DNA of 35,803 nucleotides from Synergistota bacterium (lineage in GTDB: Bacteria; Synergistota; Synergistia; Synergistales; Aminobacteriaceae), in the NCBI GenBank assembly GCA_022704435.1, contig JAKJGK010000011.1, positions 1-35,803 of the forward strand. Reading direction: 5' to 3'. The position numbers and the translations under genes were made by a program. The stretch's first letter is position 1. Each line of letters starts with the position of its first letter. Of the stretch, positions 30,321 to 35,803 are shown in pieces. A model generated the notes under the pieces. That model saw nothing but the letters and a program-made list of their open reading frames with translations, did no database searches and was not told the DNA's origin.

Positions 30321-30367
30321 ATCGTATCCGATTACTAAATGTTAGCTTGAAAACTTTCTCTTGTCAA
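30321..30367 (-). promoter_or_regulatory. Promoter and candidate operator of the GntR operon
   Basis: On the minus strand TTGACA (30362-30367), a 17-nt spacer and TAACAT (30339-30344) form a good promoter about 50 nt before the GTG. An inverted repeat ATCG-TATC-CGAT (30321-30332) lies just downstream of the -10 box, where a repressor could block transcription. The operator role is inference. The gap to the plus-strand CDF gene is 190 nt and holds no clear promoter for that gene. Confidence 0.65.
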
Positions 30368-30477
30368 TGAAACTCGATGGCCGGCTTCCCTAGATTTCTT
30401 GACAGCTCGGCTGGAGGGGTCATAATTGAGTCGACGAGAATGCCGCCGGCCGGCAGGCGGGGAGGAGTGGTCGCAAT

Positions 30478-31374
30478 ATGGACAGAATACGCGAGGCGCG
30501 ATGGACTACCCTGGTCGGGCTGTGCGTCAATCTGGCCTTGACGGCGGTCAAGTACGCGGCTGCATTTTTTGGGGGCAGCTCGGCCATGGTGGCCGACGCC
30601 ACCCACTCTCTCTCGGACCTGCTGACGGACTTCGTCGTCTATTTCGGCCTCAAGGCGGCGGGCAAGCCGCCGGACTCTTCGCACCCGTACGGACACGGCA
30701 AGATAGAGGCGCTCCTGGCCGCGCTCTGCGGCTTCTCGCTTCTGATTGCCGCCGGGGGGATCTTTCTCTCGGGCGCCAGGTCCATAGTCAACTCCCTGAG
30801 CGGCGCAGAGCAGGCACGGCCCGGAGTCGTCGCCCTGTCGGCGGCATTCCTGTCCGTGGTAGTAAAGGAGCTGCTGTACCACTACACGATATCGAGGGGA
30901 AGGAGACTCGAGAGCAGCGCTCTCATCGCCAAGGCATGGGACCACCGCTCGGATGCCTTCTCTTCGGTGGGAACCCTGGCCGGCATAGCCGGGGCTATCT
31001 TCCTGGGAGAAAGGTGGACGGTGCTCGACCCATTGGCGGCAGTGATAGTTTCCTTCTTCATCGCGAAGGCAGCGCTGCCGATCCTGAGGGACAGCCTCGA
31101 CGAACTGATAGAGGCCTCGCTGCCGGAGGAGCTGGTGCTTCGACTGGAGAGCGCGATCCTGTCCGTGGAGCAGGTCAAGTCGTTTCACAAGCTCAGGAGC
31201 AGGCGAATCGGCAGCGCGGTAGCGGTCGACGTGCACATCCAGATGGACGGCGACCTCTCCCTCTCCGAGGCTCACGAGGTGTCTCGCCTGGTGGAGCGCG
31301 AGCTAAGGGCCCTCTTCGGCGGGGACGCCTACATCTACCTGCACATGGAGCCTGCCGACTGTTCGCGCGATTGA
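30478..31374 (+). CDS. Cation diffusion facilitator family transporter
   Basis: A 298-aa efflux pump for Zn2+, Fe2+ or Mn2+ that exchanges metal for protons. Six hydrophobic segments are expected. The transport-site motif is in helix II (SSAMVADATHSLSDLLTDFV) and in helix V (KAWDHRSDAFSSVG, family HxxxD). HPYGHGKIEALLA is the typical loop after helix II-III. The cytoplasmic C-terminal domain (LSVEQVKSFHKLRSRRIG, VDVHIQMDGDLSLSEAH) has the usual metal-binding alpha/beta form. Start: ATG 30478, 10 nt after GGAGGAG. Divergent from the GntR operon. Metal specificity is not assigned. Confidence 0.92.
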   Translation: MDRIREARWTTLVGLCVNLALTAVKYAAAFFGGSSAMVADATHSLSDLLTDFVVYFGLKAAGKPPDSSHPYGHGKIEALLAALCGFSLLIAAGGIFLSGARSIVNSLSGAEQARPGVVALSAAFLSVVVKELLYHYTISRGRRLESSALIAKAWDHRSDAFSSVGTLAGIAGAIFLGERWTVLDPLAAVIVSFFIAKAALPILRDSLDELIEASLPEELVLRLESAILSVEQVKSFHKLRSRRIGSAVAVDVHIQMDGDLSLSEAHEVSRLVERELRALFGGDAYIYLHMEPADCSRD

Positions 31375-31561
31375 GCCGCGGACGGACTGCCGGCATCGTT
31401 TCGTCTACATGCTTTTGCCTGACGTCTTGACCGTGACGGTTTTACTTTTTTGCCTTCGCGTGTGAAAATACCCTTCGGAGGGGGCCTGCGGGGGCCGCTG
31501 TTTTTGCGTGCCCGCCCCGCGGGCGGACTCCACCAGCTGAAGGAAGGAGTGTTTTCGAGTC

Positions 31562-33250
31562 ATGGAGACACAGACCGGCAAGGGGCCCCATTTTATTGAA
31601 CAGATAATTATCGACGACCTAAAAAACGGGGTCGTCGACGAGCTGCGCACGCGATTCCCCCCGGAGCCGAACGGGTACCTGCATATAGGGCACGCGAAGT
31701 CGATCTGCCTGAACTTCGGCCTGGCCGAGCAGTTCGGCGGCAAGTGCAACCTTCGCTTCGACGACACCAACCCAGCCAAGGAGGAGACGGAGTACGTCGA
31801 GTCCATCATGCGCGACGTCGAGTGGCTGGGCTTTCACTGGAACTCCCTCCGTTTCGCCTCGGACTATTTTCACCAGTTTTACGACTGGGCTCTGGAGCTG
31901 ATTCACTCCGGGAAGGCCTACGTCGACCATCAGACGCCGGACGAGATACGCGCGGCGCGAGGCACCCTGACGTCGCCGGGCGTGGAGTCCCCCTACCGCG
32001 ACAGGTCCGTGGAGGAGAACCTGGAGCTGTTCGGGCGGATGAAGGAGGGCGTCCTGGAGGACGGCGCCTGCGTGCTGCGGGCGAAGATCGACATGGCCCA
32101 TCCGAACATAAACATGAGGGACCCGGTGCTCTACAGGATCCTGCACCGCAGCCACTTCCGCAGCGGGGACGAGTGGTGCATATACCCGATGTACGACTTC
32201 GCCCACGGCTACGAGGACGCGATCGAGGGTATCACCCACTCCATCTGCACCCTCGAGTTCGAGGATCACCGACCCCTGTACGACTGGCTGCTGGAAAACG
32301 TCTCGGTCCCGAGCAGACCCCGCCAGTTCGAGTTCGCAAGGCTGAACCTCTCCTACACCGTGATGAGCAAGAGGCTCCTTCTGGAGCTGGTGAACAAGGG
32401 GATCGTGAACGGCTGGGACGACCCGCGCATGCCCACCATCTGCGGCATAAGGCGAAGGGGGTACACGCCCTCCTCGATAAGGCGTTTCTGCGCGGAGATA
32501 GGTGTGTCGAAGGCCAACAGCATCGTCGACATCGAATTCCTGCAGTTTATACTCCGGGAGGAGCTGAACTCCACCGCCCAGCGCGCAATGGCCGTGCTGG
32601 ACCCGCTCAAGGTGGTCATCGAGAACTACCCGGAGGGGAAAGTCGAGATGCTGGAAGCGGAGAACAACCCGGAGGACCCGGGGGCGGGGAGCAGGCTGAT
32701 ACCCTTTTCGCGCGAGATTTACATCGAGAGGGAGGACTTCATGGAGAACCCTCCGAAGAAGTTCTTCAGGCTCTCCCCTGGCTCGGAGGTCCGATTGAAG
32801 CACGCTTACATCGTTACCTGCAGGGGCGTGGTGCGAGACGACGCGGGCAGGGTGATCGAGCTGCGCTGCGAGTACGACCCCGAGTCCCGCGGCGGCGCTG
32901 CGCCGGACGGGCGGCGGGTCAAGGGCACCCTGCACTGGGTGTCCGCTCCGCATGCTGTAAGGGCGCAGGTCAGGCTCTACGACAACCTGTTCACCCTGCG
33001 GGACATGAGCGAGATGGAGGAGGGGAAGTGCTACGCCGACTACCTCAACCCGGACTCCCAGACTATCCTGGACGGGTGCCTTGTCGAACCCATGCTCGCC
33101 AACGCCGGGCCGTCCGATCGCTTCCAGTTTCTGAGGCAGGGGTACTTCTGCGCGGACCTCGACTCCACCCCCGAGCGCCCGGTGTTCAACCGTACCGTGG
33201 CTCTGAAGGACTCTTGGGCGAAGATGCAGCAGAAGGGGCAGGCGGACTGA
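31562..33250 (+). CDS. glnS: Glutaminyl-tRNA synthetase
   Basis: Charges tRNA-Gln with glutamine. The 562-aa product has the class I signatures [17 protein letters not shown] (HIGH at 41-44) and TVMSKR (267-271, KMSKS equivalent), plus [30 protein letters not shown] and [14 protein letters not shown]. The C-terminal anticodon-binding beta-barrels ([38 protein letters not shown]) are full length. Start: ATG 31562; GGAG lies 12 nt upstream, a rather long spacing. No T-box leader was seen in the 187-nt gap before it, which holds only a GCCCGC/GCGGGC hairpin (31509-31523). A bacterium with its own GlnRS need not rely on the GatCAB route for this tRNA. Confidence 0.96.
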   Translation: METQTGKGPHFIEQIIIDDLKNGVVDELRTRFPPEPNGYLHIGHAKSICLNFGLAEQFGGKCNLRFDDTNPAKEETEYVESIMRDVEWLGFHWNSLRFASDYFHQFYDWALELIHSGKAYVDHQTPDEIRAARGTLTSPGVESPYRDRSVEENLELFGRMKEGVLEDGACVLRAKIDMAHPNINMRDPVLYRILHRSHFRSGDEWCIYPMYDFAHGYEDAIEGITHSICTLEFEDHRPLYDWLLENVSVPSRPRQFEFARLNLSYTVMSKRLLLELVNKGIVNGWDDPRMPTICGIRRRGYTPSSIRRFCAEIGVSKANSIVDIEFLQFILREELNSTAQRAMAVLDPLKVVIENYPEGKVEMLEAENNPEDPGAGSRLIPFSREIYIEREDFMENPPKKFFRLSPGSEVRLKHAYIVTCRGVVRDDAGRVIELRCEYDPESRGGAAPDGRRVKGTLHWVSAPHAVRAQVRLYDNLFTLRDMSEMEEGKCYADYLNPDSQTILDGCLVEPMLANAGPSDRFQFLRQGYFCADLDSTPERPVFNRTVALKDSWAKMQQKGQAD

Positions 33251-33326
33251 GGCCGGCCATCGGAGTGGAGAACGAGTTTGACAGGACAGGCGGTTTCCTG
33301 TGGTTTCGAGAGGAGGTCCCTTGCAG

Positions 33327-34775
33327 ATGAGAGATTATAACGGCTCGGTGATTGCAGGGAATGGGGCTGGCGGCGGGGACAGGGAGTGCCCGGAGTGCGG
33401 TGGCGCGGTGAGCGGAACGCACCGCTTCTGTCCCGAATGCGGCACGTTCGTGCCGAGGGTCGAGTCCGTCCTTCAAGTTGGACAGGACGCCGGGCGCGCC
33501 ACGGAGGCGGCTCGCGATGATGACGTTCGTCTTTACGACGACGAGTCCGACGGGTACGACGGATACGACGGCGCGGTCTCCGCACCCCGCGAGTTTGACA
33601 GGGAGCACCGCAGCAACACGGACATGGCGGGAAGGAGCTTCCGGGAGTTCAACGCGGCCATAAGCGCTCGCAGGGGTAAGAAGGATCGAAAGGGCGGGAT
33701 ATTCTTGGTGGTCCTGTTCCTTCTTTTCGTAGGTACGCTCGGGGGCGGAGTCTACTGGTTCCTCCAGCAGGCCGGGCGGATTCCGTGGGAGGACGGGAAT
33801 TTCGCGCCGGCGCCCGAGGCGGTACGGACGGTGGAGGAGGCGGGTGGAGATCCTGCCGTGCCCCTGGCCACCCCGGGGGGCGTGGTCGTCGACGGCGCTC
33901 CTCCCTCGACTTCGCAGCCGCTTCCCTTCATCGCGGGCGACAGCCTCGAGATTCCCCGGCCCACAAAGGGCGTGGTGATCGGGTCAGGGGTGAACCTGCG
34001 GGGGTCCCACTCCGTATCGAGCCCCGTGGTCGGGAGGGTCACCACCGGCAACGATGTCGACGTGCTGGAGTCCTGGACAAGCGACGAGGGCGCGGAGGTG
34101 GTGGCGCTGGTGGACGTCGAGCTCGCGGCGGACGACGGCAGGACGGTGCGACTGGCTCGCGGCCGCGGGGTGTCCCTGCTGTCTGGTCCGGACGCCCTCG
34201 GCAACCTGAGGGTGTCCCTGCCGGACGACAAGGGCAGGACCCCCTACACGGCGGCGGCGAACACCATGAGTCCCCCGCGCTCCTGGCCCTGGTACAGGAT
34301 CCGACCCCGCGGCGGCAAGGAGGGGTGGATCTTCGGCAAGTTCGTAACGGTCCTCTCCCCGGAGGAGCACAGCCTCCCGGCGGCCACGCTGGAGCGGGCG
34401 CTCAACTCCTTCGGCAGCACCAGGGATGCCCTGGTCTCCGTCCTTGGGGAGCCGCTCAAGGCCTCGAAGAAGAGCGTAAAGGTGTCCGGGGAGCCGGCGG
34501 AGGAGGAGAGTCTGGGCTTCGACGGACTGACCGTGGTGCTTCTGAACCGGGGCGGCATCACCGAGGTGAAGTCTCTGACATTTTTCACGTCGAGGCACTA
34601 CCTGGAGGGGGGGCTCTCCGTCGGGCTGGAGCGCAGGGCGGTGCTGTCGATCCTGGGGTTCCCGAACGCTTTCGAAAAAGGCAGCGAGGTATACCGCTCG
34701 GACTCCAGGACCGGAATCAGAGTCCGCTACGAGAACTACTCGGTGAAGACCCTGCACGTAGGGACGCTTAATTGA
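33327..34775 (+). CDS. Zinc-ribbon, single-span membrane protein with SH3-like domain
   Basis: A 482-aa protein not known to me by name. It starts with a four-Cys zinc ribbon (Cys21, 24, 35, 38 in CPEC-x10-CPEC), then an Asp/Tyr-rich low-complexity linker (DDDVRLYDDESDGYDGYDG), a basic stretch and one membrane segment (about 124-147). The outer part has a bacterial SH3-like domain (GSGVNLRGSHSVSSPVVGRV to GWIFGKFVTVL), then a region with two similar modules (LNSFGSTRDALVSVLGEPL and VGLERRAVLSILGFPNAFE) resembling SmpA/OmlA-type repeats. Start: ATG 33327, 10 nt after GGAGG; a TTG at 33321 is possible. It would place a zinc ribbon inside the cell and SH3 domain outside. The YgiQ-like gene starts inside its stop. 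Confidence 0.75.
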   Translation: MRDYNGSVIAGNGAGGGDRECPECGGAVSGTHRFCPECGTFVPRVESVLQVGQDAGRATEAARDDDVRLYDDESDGYDGYDGAVSAPREFDREHRSNTDMAGRSFREFNAAISARRGKKDRKGGIFLVVLFLLFVGTLGGGVYWFLQQAGRIPWEDGNFAPAPEAVRTVEEAGGDPAVPLATPGGVVVDGAPPSTSQPLPFIAGDSLEIPRPTKGVVIGSGVNLRGSHSVSSPVVGRVTTGNDVDVLESWTSDEGAEVVALVDVELAADDGRTVRLARGRGVSLLSGPDALGNLRVSLPDDKGRTPYTAAANTMSPPRSWPWYRIRPRGGKEGWIFGKFVTVLSPEEHSLPAATLERALNSFGSTRDALVSVLGEPLKASKKSVKVSGEPAEEESLGFDGLTVVLLNRGGITEVKSLTFFTSRHYLEGGLSVGLERRAVLSILGFPNAFEKGSEVYRSDSRTGIRVRYENYSVKTLHVGTLN

Positions 34776-35803
34776 GCGGACATCGGGGCGCGAAGTACCC
34801 TGCCGTCCCAGGGACGCGGTTCCTGCCCGTCAACAGGCGGGACATGGACGACAGGGGTTGGGACGAGCTGGATTTCCTGCTGATTACAGGCGACGCCTAC
34901 GTGGATCACCCGTCGTTCGGCGCAGCGGTGATATCGAGGGTGCTTGAGGCCGGCGGCTATCGGGTGGGGATCCTGCCTCAGCCCGACTGGCGCTCGCGAG
35001 ACCCTTTCATGTCGATGGGCAGGCCCAGGCACGCCGTCCTGGTCACGGCGGGCAACCTGGACTCCATGCTCAACAAGCTCACCGCCTCGAAGAAGAGCCG
35101 GAGCACGGATGTCTACTCGCCCGGCGGTCGGGCCGGGATGCGCCCCGACAGGGCAACCATAGTCTACTGCAGCCGCGTGAGGGAGTGCTGGAGAGACGTC
35201 CCCATCGTCATAGGGGGAGTGGAGGCGAGCCTCAGGCGCTTCGCGCACTACGACTACTGGTCGGACGAGGTGCGCAGGTCAATACTGTACGACAGTCAGG
35301 CGGACCTGCTGGTCTACGGGATGGGCGAGTTGCAGGTCCGGGCAGTGGCGGACGGCCTGGCCTGCGGGACGCCTGTCGGGTCTCTCAGGGGAATCCCTGG
35401 CACGGTCTTCATGACCAGGGACCAGGGGGATTTACCCGAGGGGAGCGTGTTCGCTCCGTCGTTCGAGGAGGTCTCATGCGACAAGCGGTCGTTCGCCGAG
35501 GCGTTCGTCATCCAGGACGGAGAGCAGGACCCCTTCCGAGGGAGGCCGGTGGTCCAGCCGCACGGCACGGCGTGGATGGTGCAGAACCCGCCCGCGCACC
35601 CTCTGTCGGAGGCCGAGATGGACGAAGTCTACTCCCTCCCCTACGCGAGGACGTATCACCCTGCGTACGAGGATGCCGGTGGGGTCCCCGCCATCTCCGA
35701 GGTGCGCTTCAGCCTGACGAGCCACCGCGGCTGCTTCGGCGGGTGCTCCTTCTGCGCAATACACTACCACCAGGGTCGGATCATCCAGAGCCGGAGCATT
35801 GAC
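34772..35803 (+). CDS. ygiQ: YgiQ-family radical SAM protein, 5' part
   Basis: The first 344 codons are in the window and the frame is open at its end. The N-terminus is typical of the YgiQ/UPF0313 family: FLPVNRRDMDDRGWDELDFL, TGDAYVDHPSFGAAV, YRVGILPQPDW and VIGGVEASLRRFAHYDYW. Near the end SHRGCFGGCSFCAI gives the CxxxCxxC motif for the radical-SAM iron-sulfur cluster. Start: TTG 34772, overlapping the TGA of the zinc-ribbon gene (TTGA), the only start that keeps the conserved N-terminus; an ATG at 34844 would lose it. Translation is thus coupled. The cellular function of the family is not established. Full members are about 600-750 aa. Confidence 0.92.
   Translation, partial: MSGHRGAKYPAVPGTRFLPVNRRDMDDRGWDELDFLLITGDAYVDHPSFGAAVISRVLEAGGYRVGILPQPDWRSRDPFMSMGRPRHAVLVTAGNLDSMLNKLTASKKSRSTDVYSPGGRAGMRPDRATIVYCSRVRECWRDVPIVIGGVEASLRRFAHYDYWSDEVRRSILYDSQADLLVYGMGELQVRAVADGLACGTPVGSLRGIPGTVFMTRDQGDLPEGSVFAPSFEEVSCDKRSFAEAFVIQDGEQDPFRGRPVVQPHGTAWMVQNPPAHPLSEAEMDEVYSLPYARTYHPAYEDAGGVPAISEVRFSLTSHRGCFGGCSFCAIHYHQGRIIQSRSID

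Noticed and set aside
31375-31561. T-box or other leader before glnS
   Set aside because: I looked for a T-box sequence and a terminator/antiterminator pair and saw only a short GC hairpin at 31509-31523.

Overview
The window reads as chromosomal DNA of a high-GC, amino-acid-fermenting member of the Synergistota (Synergistes group). The strongest marker is the C-terminus of the minus-strand protein at 23411-24238: a GGCNAG motif, a hydrophobic stretch and terminal arginines, which is how I remember the Synergist-CTERM sorting signal. Frequent AGG arginine codons, GTG/TTG starts and genes for amino-acid and acyl-CoA metabolism agree with this. It is an inference without a database search.

Layout. 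1-353: a tRNA array (partial tRNA, Gly-GCC, Cys-GCA, Asn-GTT) closed by a terminator. 361-4088: an accessory stretch with a 51-aa protein, an ADP-ribosylglycohydrolase, about 750 bp of relic DNA (a strong promoter buried in a palindrome, more hairpins, an IS256-like transposase fragment), and a two-gene ABC-type ATPase + DUF4276/Toprim-like module that looks like a phage-defence cassette. Its second gene is cut by one in-frame amber codon. 4160-9847: secreted alkaline phosphatase, an orphan amino-acid-binding protein, an EamA exporter, a pair of 131-bp repeats, and a KefB-type antiporter. 9931-13934: a tandem pair of paralogous exported proteins, each with its own promoter and a near-identical terminator, with a glycine/serine-rich segment like a pore-forming toxin stem and a BACON-like C-terminal domain.

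14223-20475: an M20 carbamoylase-type hydrolase and arginine deiminase in one probable operon, a crotonase, a coiled-coil lipoprotein, the folate-uptake gene folT behind a tetrahydrofolate riboswitch, and aroE overlapping folT tail to tail. 20676-24238: a CapA-like protein, an acyl-CoA/ACP ligase and the Synergist-CTERM protein. 24289-30287 (minus strand): a catabolic-looking operon of GntR/FCD regulator, PurN-like domain fused to an NDP-forming acyl-CoA synthetase (with a frameshift before its ATP-grasp part), a LeuA/NifV-like condensing enzyme and a class I aminotransferase. 30478-35803: cation diffusion facilitator, glnS, a zinc-ribbon membrane protein, and the start of a YgiQ-type radical SAM protein that runs off the end.

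Points most worth a second look: the amber-interrupted defence module, the promoter/hairpin cluster at 1697-1866, the PurN-acyl-CoA synthetase operon with its frameshift, the duplicated toxin-like proteins, and the riboswitch with a visible ribosome-site sequestering arm.
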